Below are positions 9,050-17,321 of a DNA stretch of 64,000 nucleotides, in pieces. The notes beneath the pieces are model-generated. The model ran no database searches, was not told where the DNA came from, and worked only from the letters and a program-made list of their open reading frames with translations. Origin of the DNA: Lachnospiraceae bacterium (GTDB lineage: Bacteria; Bacillota; Clostridia; Lachnospirales; Lachnospiraceae); assembly GCA_902363135.1 (NCBI GenBank), contig CABIZF010000002.1:124001-188000 (forward strand). The letters run 5' to 3'. Position numbers and translations under genes: made by a program. Each line of letters opens with the position of its first letter. Position 1 is the first letter of the stretch.

Positions 9050-9212
9050 TAGTACATCATACTGCAAATAACTGTACTATATAACTTGCCTGAATTTCCA
9101 TCTGCGGCATCAGAAAAACTTGACGTAGCCCGCTACGCCTGCGTTTTTCTTCTTTGCAGAATGAAAATTCATTCTGCGTTATTAGTCCGGTTAATTTTTG
9201 TATGCTGTACTA
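9050..9212. repeat. Palindromic element A, full copy (A2)
   Basis: This 163 bp copy begins TAGTACATCATACTGC and ends TATGCTGTACTA. Inside it, TGAATTTCCATCTGC pairs with the GCAGAATGAAAATTCA region and AGAAAAACTTGACGTAGC pairs with GCTACGCCTGCGTTTTTCT, so nearly the whole element is one nested palindrome. It separates the dehydratase from the aldolase gene. The rest of the 314-base gap (9010-9323) holds no clear gene; the GTAGCGAAGC core just left of the element also occurs near 3008. Confidence 0.85.
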
Positions 9213-9323
9213 GGCCCTGTCAGCAGAGCTGCAGGGATGGATTGTGAATGTCCGCTTTACCCGGCAGATTTACGGGCGAAGATCGATAGCACGCGTTTGT
9301 TTTATAAAGGAAGAGAGGTATTT

Positions 9324-10226
9324 ATGAAGGCAAATTATATTACACCGGCAGTTACGGTGTTTTCGGAAGATGGAAGTATTCATTTTGAGGAACAGGGAAA
9401 GGTCTATGAGCATCTGATCGCAGGCGGTGTGGACGGCATTCTGATCCTTGGCAGTATCGGAGAGTTTTTTGCGCTGTCCATGGAGCAGAAGAAGGAGCTG
9501 ATCCGTTTTGCGGTAAAGACAATTGATCACAGAGTCCGTCTGATTGCAGGGACGACCAGTATGATTTTTGATGAGATCCTGGAACTCTCCGAGTATGCGG
9601 ATCAGGAAGGCGTGGACGGTGTAATGGTATTGCCGCCATACTATTTTCCGATCAGCGAAGCCGGGATGGTGACATATTTTGGAAAAATTGCAGAGGCACT
9701 GCCGCAGACAAATCTGTATCTGTACAACTTTCCGGATCGTACCGGATGCGATATCACACCGGATGTGACCGTGGAACTGGTGAAGAAGTATGAAAATATA
9801 AAGGGCTACAAAGATACGCAGGCAGGAATGGATCACACCCGTGAGCTGATCCGTAGGGTAAAAGCTATACGGCCGGATTTTGAAATTTATTCGGGTTTTG
9901 ATGACAACTTTGCACACAACATTCTTGCGGGCGGAGACGGATGCATCGCAGGTCTTTCCAACGTATTTCCACGTCTGACGAGCGACTGGGCAGAGGCATT
10001 CCGTAAGGAGGATCTGAAACGGGTGCAGGAAATTCAGGAAAGAATCGATGCACTGATGCAGATTTATCAGGTTGGAAAGCCGTTTGTTCCATATATTAAG
10101 GCTGCGATGCAGGAGGAAGGGATTCTTACGACACCAAAGGCATCATTCCCGTTCCCGGAGGTGACAGAGGAGGATCGTGTACGGATCCGGAGCATTTTAC
10201 CGGAAGGGAATCTGGACGCAGAATAA
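9324..10226 (+). CDS. Dihydrodipicolinate synthase-family 2-keto-3-deoxy acid aldolase
   Basis: The 300-residue TIM-barrel protein belongs to the class I DapA/NanA/KDG aldolase family. It shows GSIGEFFALSMEQKKEL (equivalent of the GTTGE motif), the tyrosine segment YLYNFPDRTG, and the Schiff-base lysine in IKGYKDTQAG. Family members cleave 2-keto-3-deoxy sugar acids to pyruvate and an aldehyde. With the dehydratase upstream it forms a plausible non-phosphorylative sugar-acid route resembling YagF-YagE or YjhG-YjhH. I start at ATG 9324 after AGAGAGG; the longer frame from TTG 9198 starts inside repeat A2 and is rejected. Confidence 0.82.
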   Translation: MKANYITPAVTVFSEDGSIHFEEQGKVYEHLIAGGVDGILILGSIGEFFALSMEQKKELIRFAVKTIDHRVRLIAGTTSMIFDEILELSEYADQEGVDGVMVLPPYYFPISEAGMVTYFGKIAEALPQTNLYLYNFPDRTGCDITPDVTVELVKKYENIKGYKDTQAGMDHTRELIRRVKAIRPDFEIYSGFDDNFAHNILAGGDGCIAGLSNVFPRLTSDWAEAFRKEDLKRVQEIQERIDALMQIYQVGKPFVPYIKAAMQEEGILTTPKASFPFPEVTEEDRVRIRSILPEGNLDAE

Positions 10227-10258
10227 GCATTTTTCCGTTTCGAATGCACAACAGACAG

Positions 10259-10287
10259 TTGCAATCTGCAAAAAATAGAAGTAATAT
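10259..10287 (+). promoter_or_regulatory. Predicted sigma-A promoter for the GT2 gene
   Basis: TTGCAA (10259-10264) and TAATAT (10282-10287) are separated by 17 bases, upstream of the GT2 start. Confidence 0.45.
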
Positions 10288-10353
10288 CATGAAGTGACAC
10301 AAATGCGGTTTGCAGAAACAAAAATAGAGAAAGAAATAGAAAGAAGGAACGCT

Positions 10354-11283
10354 ATGCTCTCTGTCGTATTACCGGCATACAATGAGGAAAAAATGATACA
10401 GAAGGCAGCCGACACTTTAGATCGGATTCTGGGAGATGCAGAGATTCCATATGAGCTTGTATTTGTAAATGATGGTTCAAAGGATGGTACCTGGGCGGCG
10501 ATCGAGGCAGCAGCAAAGAAGAATCCGCATGTGACCGGCGTCTGCTTTTCACGGAATTTCGGAAAAGAATCGGCAATGTTTGCCGGTCTTGCAAGTGCAT
10601 CCGGAGAGTGCTGTGCCGTAATGGACTGCGATCTGCAGCATCCGCCGGAAACCTTGATCGAGATGTATCATCTGTGGGAGGAAGGCTACGAGGTAATCGA
10701 GGGAGTCAAGCATTCCCGCGGAAAGGAGAGTGCGCTGCACCGTGCTTCCGCCGGGCTTTTTTATAAGATTATTTCCCGTGCGGTCAAAATTGACATGACA
10801 CGTGCCTCTGATTTTAAGCTGCTCGACCGGAAGGCGGTCGATGCGCTGCTTGCAATGCCGGAGCGGAACCTGTTCTTTCGGGCACTGTCCTCGTGGATTG
10901 GCTATCGCACCACACAGGTGGAATTTGATGTGCGGGAGCGCACGGAGGGGGAGTCAAAGTGGTCGACAATGTCGCTGATCAAATACGCGGTGAAGAATAT
11001 TGTATCGTTCTCGACGGTCCCTATGCAGTGCGTGACGGTAGCGGGTGTCTTCGTATTTTTGCTGGCGGTAATCCTTGGGATTGAATCGCTCGTGCGTTAT
11101 TTTACCGGACGTGCGGTAGAAGGATTTACGACGGTCATTTTGCTGATTCTGATCATCGGGAGTATCATTATGATCAGTTTGGGTATCATCGGATACTATA
11201 TTGCAAAAATCTATGAGGAAGTCAAGGGGCGCCCGAGGTACCTGATTTCGAAGAAGATCGGCGGGACACATCAGGAAAAATAA
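10354..11283 (+). CDS. Membrane GT2 glycosyltransferase, GtrB/CsbB-like
   Basis: The 309-residue protein has a GT-A fold catalytic part: SVVLPAYNEEKMI at the start, FVNDGSKDGT, SRNFGKESAMFAGL and AVMDCDLQHPPE (the metal-binding DxD region). Two C-terminal membrane segments follow (about 225-250 and 262-288). This is the layout of undecaprenyl-phosphate glucosyl or aminosugar transferases (GtrB, CsbB, YkoT). Such enzymes load a sugar onto the lipid carrier for later transfer to wall polymers outside the cell. No flippase or GT-C partner is adjacent, so the acceptor is unknown. I used the ATG at 10354 after AGAAGGA rather than the GTG at 10294. Confidence 0.82.
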   Translation: MLSVVLPAYNEEKMIQKAADTLDRILGDAEIPYELVFVNDGSKDGTWAAIEAAAKKNPHVTGVCFSRNFGKESAMFAGLASASGECCAVMDCDLQHPPETLIEMYHLWEEGYEVIEGVKHSRGKESALHRASAGLFYKIISRAVKIDMTRASDFKLLDRKAVDALLAMPERNLFFRALSSWIGYRTTQVEFDVRERTEGESKWSTMSLIKYAVKNIVSFSTVPMQCVTVAGVFVFLLAVILGIESLVRYFTGRAVEGFTTVILLILIIGSIIMISLGIIGYYIAKIYEEVKGRPRYLISKKIGGTHQEK

Positions 11284-11315
11284 GTGCTGAAAAAGTGCAC
11301 AAAGCGTGTTATATT

Positions 11316-11527
11316 ATGATACAAGGGGCAAAAGGTCAAAAAGCCGTTCATGCTTGCGTGATAAGGCTTTTGAACTTGGAACCCGCCAAACATGAGAAAG
11401 TAGCGATTTGCGTAGTAAATCAGCGGATTTCGAATGTTTGCAGAATTGTGGGAGCTGCTTCGCAGCGGAGCAATCCGTAGGCATCAGGATCGCGAAAACA
11501 TGAAATGCGAAGCAATCTGTGTATCAT
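11316..11527. repeat. Palindromic element B, copy B1
   Basis: The ends ATGATACA (11316) and TGTATCAT (11520-11527) are exact inverted repeats. The interior from GGGGCAAAAGGTC through AAATGCGAAGCAATC is closely matched in order by the copy at 32131-32336, with an extra segment of about 40 bases near 11456-11500. Internal palindromes include GCCGTTCATGCTTGC and GCTGCTTCGCAGC. It fills most of the 333-base gap upstream of the glycyl-radical enzyme gene. Confidence 0.75.
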
Positions 11528-11529
11528 TA

Positions 11530-11553
11530 GTGATTAAAATATTTTTTGATCAC
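11530..11553. promoter_or_regulatory. 24 bp imperfect palindrome upstream of yjjI-like gene
   Basis: The site starts GTGATTAAAAT and ends TTTTTGATCAC, with 20 of 24 positions symmetric. It lies 63 bases before the yjjI-like start, so a repressor or redox-regulator operator is plausible, but no known consensus is matched exactly. Confidence 0.35.
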
Positions 11554-11616
11554 AACATTCTTGAAATAGAAGGCAGACAGCAGTTATCTGTCTGGTTTTT
11601 CAGAGGAGGAAATGAA

Positions 11617-13161
11617 ATGCGAGATATCAGTATGGAGCGCGTGAATGCGACGCGCAAGGAAATGCTTAATACTGTAAAGAGCCCGACGCTCACGCATGAG
11701 CAGAAGGTAGCTACGATGGCAAATCTGGCTGATTCCATGTTGGAGGTACTTGATCTCCCGGAGGGGCTGGATGAGCTGTTGAATCAGCCGATTGATAAGC
11801 AGTGTATCTGTGACCTTTCCGAGGGACATGCACCGCTGCGTCCGCGCTATATCGTGCCGGATTATGCCAAATTTATGAGAGAGGGAAGCAGGTTTCTGCA
11901 GCTGGATGCACCAAAGGACATTTACGAGGCGATCAATTCCCTGCTTATTTTCTATAAGCATGTGCCGAGTGTGACGAATTTCCCGGTCTACGTTGGTGCA
12001 TTAGATGAGCTGCTCGAGCCGTTTATGGACGATGTCGATGAGGTACAGGCAAAAAAGCTGATTAAGCTGTTCCTGACACATATGGACCGCACGATCCTGG
12101 ATTCTTTTTCTCATGCCAATATCGGTCCGAAGGCAACGAGAGCGGGTCGTTTGATTCTGGAAGCAGAAAAGGAGCTGCAGCAGGCAGTTCCGAATGTGAC
12201 GATGAAGTACGATGAGGATATCACGCCGGATGATTTTGCGCTTCTGGCAGTCGATACGGCCCTACACTGTGCAAAGCCAAGCTTTGCAAACCACAAGATG
12301 TTTAAAAGTGAACTGAACGAGGACTACGTCATCGCCAGCTGCTATAATGGACTGAAGTACGGCGGCGGTTCTTACACCTTATGCCGTCTGATTCTCGGCA
12401 ATATCGCGAAGCGAGCGAAGAATGTAGAGGATTTCAAGAAGAATCATCTTCCGTATGTATGCCAGGTAATGGCAGACTACATGGATGCGCGCATTCGTTT
12501 TATCGTGGAGGAGAGCGGATTTTTCGAAAACAATTTCCTCGCAAAGGAAGGCTTCATCCACAGAGACCGTTTCACCGCAATGTTCGGTATGGTCGGCATG
12601 GCAGAGTGCGTCAATGATCTGATGAAAAAGGAAGGCAAGACCGGAAGATACGGCCATGACGAAGAGGCGGATGCACTCGGCGTAGAGATCATGGAGCAGA
12701 TCAATGCGTTTAATCAGGCACATGTCAATCCGTACTGTGAGGCAACAGGCGGACATTTCCTGCTGCACGCACAGGTCGGCATTGCGAGCGACCTTGGCAT
12801 TTCACCGGGAACGAGAATTCCGATCGGTGAGGAACCGGAGGAGCTGATCGATCATCTGAAGCATTGCGAGAAGTTCCACAAATATTTCCCGTCAGGTACC
12901 GGTGATATTTTCCCGATCGATACGACGGTACATAAGAACAACGAGTTCCTGCTCGATATCATCAAGGGTTCCTTCCGTGAAGGCATCCGTTATCTGTCCT
13001 TCTATGCGACCGACAGCGATGTCATCCGCATTACCGGCTATCTGGTAAAGCGTTCGGAGATCGAAAAGCTCGAGAAGGGTGAGAATGTCCTGCAGGATAC
13101 AACCGCACTTGGTATGGGAGCGAAGCACAATGGACACATCCTGGAGCGGAAGGTACGGTAA
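11617..13161 (+). CDS. yjjI: YjjI-family glycyl-radical enzyme
   Basis: The 514-residue protein matches the YjjI family of glycine radical enzymes. The C-terminal segment SDVIRITGYLVKR (about residues 468-480) resembles the glycyl-radical loop RxxGY; the glycine there would carry the radical. A SYTLCRLILGN segment and an NPYCEATGGHFLLHAQ segment lie in the barrel. The next gene encodes the matching activase, giving the yjjI-yjjW pair known from E. coli; no substrate for this family is established that I can cite. I start at ATG 11617 after GAGGAGG; the longer frame (from 11434) runs through repeat B1. The gap to the activase gene is 163 bases and includes an inverted repeat, CAGATAAGC/GCTTGTCTG. 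Confidence 0.85.
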   Translation: MRDISMERVNATRKEMLNTVKSPTLTHEQKVATMANLADSMLEVLDLPEGLDELLNQPIDKQCICDLSEGHAPLRPRYIVPDYAKFMREGSRFLQLDAPKDIYEAINSLLIFYKHVPSVTNFPVYVGALDELLEPFMDDVDEVQAKKLIKLFLTHMDRTILDSFSHANIGPKATRAGRLILEAEKELQQAVPNVTMKYDEDITPDDFALLAVDTALHCAKPSFANHKMFKSELNEDYVIASCYNGLKYGGGSYTLCRLILGNIAKRAKNVEDFKKNHLPYVCQVMADYMDARIRFIVEESGFFENNFLAKEGFIHRDRFTAMFGMVGMAECVNDLMKKEGKTGRYGHDEEADALGVEIMEQINAFNQAHVNPYCEATGGHFLLHAQVGIASDLGISPGTRIPIGEEPEELIDHLKHCEKFHKYFPSGTGDIFPIDTTVHKNNEFLLDIIKGSFREGIRYLSFYATDSDVIRITGYLVKRSEIEKLEKGENVLQDTTALGMGAKHNGHILERKVR

Positions 13162-13324
13162 GTAAAACAAAATCAGATAAGCCTGTTATGCCAATTGTGC
13201 AAAGCAGTAAGCTTGTCTGGATCAGAAAAGGGAAGTCCTCTGTCAGGCTATAAATACCGGATTCTGTGCGTACAGAAATGAGAGTCGGGCGGGGGATGGA
13301 TATTCACAGAATAAGGAGACGAAC

Positions 13325-14182
13325 ATGGGAGATCAGTTTCAGGGAAGAGTCCCTGTGAATAAGATCATTCCGTTCAGCGCAGTCGACGGTCCGGGTAACC
13401 GGACCGCCGTCTTTGTACAGGGCTGTAATTTTAACTGCCGGTATTGTCACAATCCGGAGACGCGTTCCCTGTGCAGAAGCTGTGGGGAATGTGTGGAGAA
13501 ATGCCCGAAGCAGGCGTTGTATATCGAAAACGGAAAGGTATTGTTTCACCCGGAGCTGTGCTGCGGCTGTGATACGTGCATTAAGACCTGCCGGTTTGAT
13601 GCAAGTCCGCGTATCCGGTACATGAATGCGCAGGAGGTTTATCAGGAAATTTGCAGGCAGGTACCGTTCATCCGCGGTATCACCGTTTCCGGCGGCGAGT
13701 GTACGCTCTACCCGGAATTTTTACAGGAGCTGTTTACCCTGTGCAAAAGGGATGGTCTCGGAACCCTCGCAGACAGCAACGGGACGCTGGACTTTTCCAA
13801 ATATCCAAAGCTGCTCGCGCAGATGGATGGTGTCATGCTCGATATCAAAGCATGGAGTGAAAAAGATCATCTTGCCGTGACGGATCAGCCAAATGATCTG
13901 GTCATCCGGAATATGAAATATCTGGCAGAACAGGGAAAGCTGTATGAGGTGCGGACCGTCGTCGTGCCGGGGCTCTTTGACTGTGAAGAGACGGTCTGTC
14001 AGGTAGCTGCGCTGGCAGCCCGTTATCTTGAAAAAGGCGATATTCGTTATAAGATCATCAAATACCGCCCAATGGGTGTCCGCAGCGAATATGCGCACTA
14101 TCAGGTGCCGGATCGGGAGCTGATGGAGCATTTGGCAAAGCGTGCACGGGAGTGCGGGATGAAGACGGTGCTGGTGGTATAA
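13325..14182 (+). CDS. yjjW: YjjW-family glycyl-radical enzyme activase (radical SAM)
   Basis: The 285-residue protein is a radical SAM activase. The SAM cluster motif is CNFNCRYC (CxxxCxxC). It is followed by two ferredoxin-like cysteine sets, CRSCGECVEKCP and CCGCDTCIKTC, which mark the glycyl-radical-activase subgroup with extra 4Fe-4S clusters. It would abstract hydrogen from the glycine of the YjjI-like partner encoded upstream, under anaerobic conditions. The start ATG follows AAGGAGACGAAC. Its stop lies only two bases from the end of the convergent LacI-ribokinase gene, with no visible terminator between them. Confidence 0.87.
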   Translation: MGDQFQGRVPVNKIIPFSAVDGPGNRTAVFVQGCNFNCRYCHNPETRSLCRSCGECVEKCPKQALYIENGKVLFHPELCCGCDTCIKTCRFDASPRIRYMNAQEVYQEICRQVPFIRGITVSGGECTLYPEFLQELFTLCKRDGLGTLADSNGTLDFSKYPKLLAQMDGVMLDIKAWSEKDHLAVTDQPNDLVIRNMKYLAEQGKLYEVRTVVVPGLFDCEETVCQVAALAARYLEKGDIRYKIIKYRPMGVRSEYAHYQVPDRELMEHLAKRARECGMKTVLVV

Positions 14183-14184
14183 TA

Positions 14185-16089
14185 TCAGCGTTCCAGCAGT
14201 CCCGGATGTACCCGGCTCACATAAGCCTCGAGTGTTGTCTTGTCAACGAGTGCAGGGACGACGCCGAGCCGTGCGACACAAAAGGAGGCCGCGCAGGTGG
14301 CGATTTCGATTGCCTTTTCAAGAGGAAGCCCTTCTGTCAGATAAACGGCGAGTGCGGAGATAAAAGCGTCCGCGCCGCCGGTTGTGTCGATGGCAGTGAC
14401 ATCGGCCGCCGGGAAAAATCGGGAAACATCTTTTGTGCGCAGATAACAGCCCTCATGACCGAGTGTGATGATCGTGACCGGAATGCCAAGCTCGAAGAAA
14501 TAGTCCGCCTGATCCTCGATGTAGTGATGCTCCGGGCAGAGAGCAGCTGCAGCCTTGCGGTTCGGAATGAAAATATCGGTATAAGGGATGAGCTCCTTCG
14601 GCATAAGCTTCAGTGCTGCCGGGTTCACGATATTTTTGGCACCGCAGCTGTGACTGATGCGGGCTGCTTCAATTGCTGCCTCCAGAGGGATCTCGGTAGA
14701 GAGCAGACAATAGCCTGCGTTTTGGAATAAATGTCGGCGGTGACGAATACGTTCACTGGATAAATGGGCATTGGCGCCCGGTAAAATAGTGATGGTACTT
14801 TCACCGTCGCCCTGGATATAAATGTAGGCCTTACCGGTCTGCATCCCCATGTCGCGGAATACACCCTGTGTGGAAAGCTGCTCACTCGTCAGCGCATGAA
14901 TGGCAAAGTTGGAGTCGAGATCACTTCCGATGCTTGTGATCAGAGAAACCTCACTGCCAAGCCGGGCGGCACCGATCGCCTGATTGGCTCCTTTTCCGCC
15001 GAGGGAAACGGTAGAATCAAGGATGCGGGTCGTTTCACCTGCCTGCGGAACACCGTCGACACTGAAGGTGTTGTCGATATTGATACTTCCGACAACGACG
15101 ATTTTTCTGGAACGGAGCGTCGGAGGAAGATCAATGCTGTCCTCCTGTGAGAACGCACAGGAAGGAGTAAATAAAAGGGATGCGGAAGCGTCTTCTTTTT
15201 TTTCGCATTTTTGGATCAGGGCCTCACAGATATAGCATCCGAATTTTCCGTAAGGAATTTCCAGCCCTGAAATATGTGGAAATGCCCCGGCATCACTGAT
15301 GTCGTTTTTCAGGCTGACAAGAGAAAAATCAGACGGGACGTTGTAATGCAGCTGGTCAAGCTGCTCGTAAAGTGTCAGTGCAGCGGCATAATGTGAGCTT
15401 ACGATACCTGTGACATGGTAGGTCATCATTTTGGAACAACAATCTTCATCTGTGACATAAAGCTCCAGCTGATGATCATAAGGGATCTGATTGTCGTAGA
15501 GACACTTGCGGTAGCCTTCGCGGACAAGCTCAGAACGGGGATTGTTTTCTTTCATCAGACAGGCAATGCGGCTGTGCCGAAAATCAATGAGCTTTTGCGT
15601 AAGTGTATAGCCCATATGCATGAAGTCAATCTGATAGGAAGGAAAGAGCGGTGCACGGTTCAGATAACAGATCTGAATGCCACGCTCCTCAAAGTAGTGT
15701 GCATGCTTGGCGCTGTCGGCATTGACCGGATCCCAGAGGACCCCATCTGCATTTTTCTGACAGATGGCAGTGATGTGCTTCAGCTCTTCTGCCGGATCAT
15801 TCTGGCTGTCGAAAATGAGTACGCTGTAGCCGTGCTTCTGAGCAGTGTGAACGACCGCACTGGCAAGCTGATTTGCCTTTCCGGTATAACGGAACAGCAC
15901 GGCGAGCAGAAAGGTCTTCGCCTGCGACGTGCTCTTGATCATACCATAAGGCGTATAGTTATATTCCTTTACAATCCGGAGCACACGTTCCCTTGTTTCG
16001 GGATTGATGCTTTGATCTTTATTGTTAATAATCTTGGATACCGTAGAAGCCGACACACCGGCCAGCTTTGCAATTTCATTAATTGTCAT
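14185..16089 (-). CDS. LacI-family regulator fused to a PfkB/ribokinase domain
   Basis: The 634-residue protein is a three-part fusion. Residues 1-50 are a LacI helix-turn-helix (TINEIAKLAGVSASTVSKII). Residues about 58-322 form a periplasmic-binding-like sensor. Residues 328-634 form a PfkB kinase with the sugar motif SLGGKGANQA (about 362-371) and the catalytic loop DTTGGADAF, catalytic Asp near 574. Ribokinases usually read GAGD or AAGD at that loop; here it is GGAD, so activity is uncertain. It is encoded upstream of, and divergent from, a nucleoside hydrolase-ABC-ribokinase gene set, which it probably controls in response to a ribosyl metabolite (inference). A good promoter lies upstream on the minus strand. 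No frameshift or stop separates the domains, so the fusion is real in this sequence. Confidence 0.88.
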   Translation of the reverse strand: MTINEIAKLAGVSASTVSKIINNKDQSINPETRERVLRIVKEYNYTPYGMIKSTSQAKTFLLAVLFRYTGKANQLASAVVHTAQKHGYSVLIFDSQNDPAEELKHITAICQKNADGVLWDPVNADSAKHAHYFEERGIQICYLNRAPLFPSYQIDFMHMGYTLTQKLIDFRHSRIACLMKENNPRSELVREGYRKCLYDNQIPYDHQLELYVTDEDCCSKMMTYHVTGIVSSHYAAALTLYEQLDQLHYNVPSDFSLVSLKNDISDAGAFPHISGLEIPYGKFGCYICEALIQKCEKKEDASASLLFTPSCAFSQEDSIDLPPTLRSRKIVVVGSINIDNTFSVDGVPQAGETTRILDSTVSLGGKGANQAIGAARLGSEVSLITSIGSDLDSNFAIHALTSEQLSTQGVFRDMGMQTGKAYIYIQGDGESTITILPGANAHLSSERIRHRRHLFQNAGYCLLSTEIPLEAAIEAARISHSCGAKNIVNPAALKLMPKELIPYTDIFIPNRKAAAALCPEHHYIEDQADYFFELGIPVTIITLGHEGCYLRTKDVSRFFPAADVTAIDTTGGADAFISALAVYLTEGLPLEKAIEIATCAASFCVARLGVVPALVDKTTLEAYVSRVHPGLLER

Positions 16090-16142
16090 AGAAGTCTCCT
16101 TTGCAAAATGGCGTGCTATTGTAAGAGAAGCACGTCAGAAAT

Positions 16143-16171
16143 AGAATAGCATGGATTTTTGTTGTGGGCAA
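16143..16171 (-). promoter_or_regulatory. Predicted promoter of the LacI-ribokinase gene
   Basis: Read on the minus strand, TTGCCC (16171-16166) and TGC-TATTCT (TATTCT at 16148-16143) are 17 bases apart, with an extended -10. Between it and the start codon lies an inverted CGTGCT/AGCACG pair (about 16112-16134), a possible operator. Confidence 0.5.
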
Positions 16172-16355
16172 TGATTTCTGTTGCGGATTGCGGATGTCCG
16201 CTTTACGTAGGGAATGCTTATCTGAGTTTAAAAAGATATAAAAACAAAAAGATACTTGAATAAAAAAGATATATTATAATTTATAAATAATATAGTGCAA
16301 AAAACAACAAAAAGAAAAATAAAATGAAAAATAAAATGAAAAAGGAGAAGATGAG

Positions 16356-16806
16356 TTGCAGAAAAAGCACAAAGTTGATAGAATAAAGAAAACAGCAGGC
16401 GAATCTGAACTGGATGTCCGCCTGAAGGAATTCTGGAGGCAGAACGATCATTTTTCGGATCTCATCAATGCGGTGGTATTTCATGGAAGGCAGCGGATTA
16501 CACCAGAGATGCTCGTTGAGCAGGATACAGATATTTCCGGAGTTGTATTGTTTCCAGAATATGAGGAGACGCTGAGCATTACAGCTTTCACAACGAAGCG
16601 GTGCGGACTGTGTTCGAAGGGACAGGGGCGTTACTGCGAGGGGATCTGGATTTCATTTCAAAAAGTATAACAAACCAATTCCGGCAGAGGAGGCAATCCT
16701 GATCGCGTTGATTTCTGGATCGGATGTGTTACAGGCAGAAGCGGTAAATATTTCGATGGAACAGCTTCAGGAGATTAAGGAGAAAATGATAGGGGGAAAG
16801 GTGTAG
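16356..16806 (+). pseudogene. Decayed copy of Rpn-family nuclease gene
   Basis: This is a shortened copy of the gene at 17322. The first 220 bases match it closely, and the sequence then jumps at CTGAGCATTA to a point about 390 bases further along in the intact gene. A second jump at CAGAAGCGGTAAATAT removes most of the region before the last helix. Both junctions fall on short matches present on each side in the intact gene (TGAG and CAGAAGC). The frame is broken after the first jump. Its promoter is also damaged: TTGAAT (16256) and TATAAT (16275) are only 13 bases apart, against 17 in the intact copy. Confidence 0.85.
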
Positions 16807-16937
16807 AAATTCCATCAAAACTATTGCTGAACTGGTAGAAGTTTCAAGTTCCGCAGATTAAAGGATGGCTGAAAGAGGAATTGAGATGTTGCCGTTTTCC
16901 GGTGAGCCGGAAGCGAGAATGTAAGATTGAGTAGAGG

Positions 16938-17109
16938 AGTTGCATGGCTACTGGATGGTGATTTTGAAGAAGATTGTCTGATTCACAGCCCGATTTCGGA
17001 GTACGACAATCGGTATGCATTTGATAACAACCGCCATTTTATAAAGTATGTATATCATATTAAACGGGATAAGCTGTTTGCAGATTTATTTGCAAAATTG
17101 AGCAGATAA
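16938..17109 (+). pseudogene. 3' fragment of a nucleoside hydrolase gene
   Basis: About 55 codons encode WLLDGDFEEDCLIHSP and the rest of a C-terminus nearly identical to that of the full nucleoside hydrolase at 18726-19703. The N-terminal 270 or so codons, including the catalytic Asp cluster, are absent. Together with the decayed rpn copy just upstream it shows that an rpn-nucleoside hydrolase pair was once duplicated in tandem. Confidence 0.85.
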
Positions 17110-17138
17110 GAATATGAATAAAATGTAAAACAATAGTG

Positions 17139-17181
17139 CTGCTGTTCTATAGGTGAATCATCTATGGAACGGCAGTTTTTT
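17139..17181 (+). terminator. Rho-independent terminator after the gene fragment
   Basis: CTGCTGTTCTATAG (17139-17152) pairs with CTATGGAACGGCAG (17162-17175), followed by six T. Confidence 0.75.
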
Positions 17182-17233
17182 GTTGAGGCAAAAAGATTCG
17201 ACACTACTTGGGATACCATAAATAAAAAGATGC

Positions 17234-17262
17234 TTGAATTAACAAAAAGAATGCATTATAAT
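17234..17262 (+). promoter_or_regulatory. Predicted promoter of the intact rpn-like gene
   Basis: TTGAAT (17234-17239) and TATAAT (17257-17262) have a 17-base spacer. The same boxes in the decayed upstream copy have lost four spacer bases. Confidence 0.6.
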
Positions 17263-17321
17263 TCATACATAGTATGCTACTAAAAATAGCAAAAAGAAAA
17301 TAATAAAAAGGAGAAGATGAG

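Noticed and set aside
11434..11616. 61-codon N-terminal extension of the YjjI-like protein
   Set aside because: It runs through repeat B1, is unlike the family N-terminus, and the ATG at 11617 has GAGGAGG.
16927..17109. Independent 60-residue gene
   Set aside because: It is a fragment nearly identical to the C-terminus of the nucleoside hydrolase and lacks a proper start.
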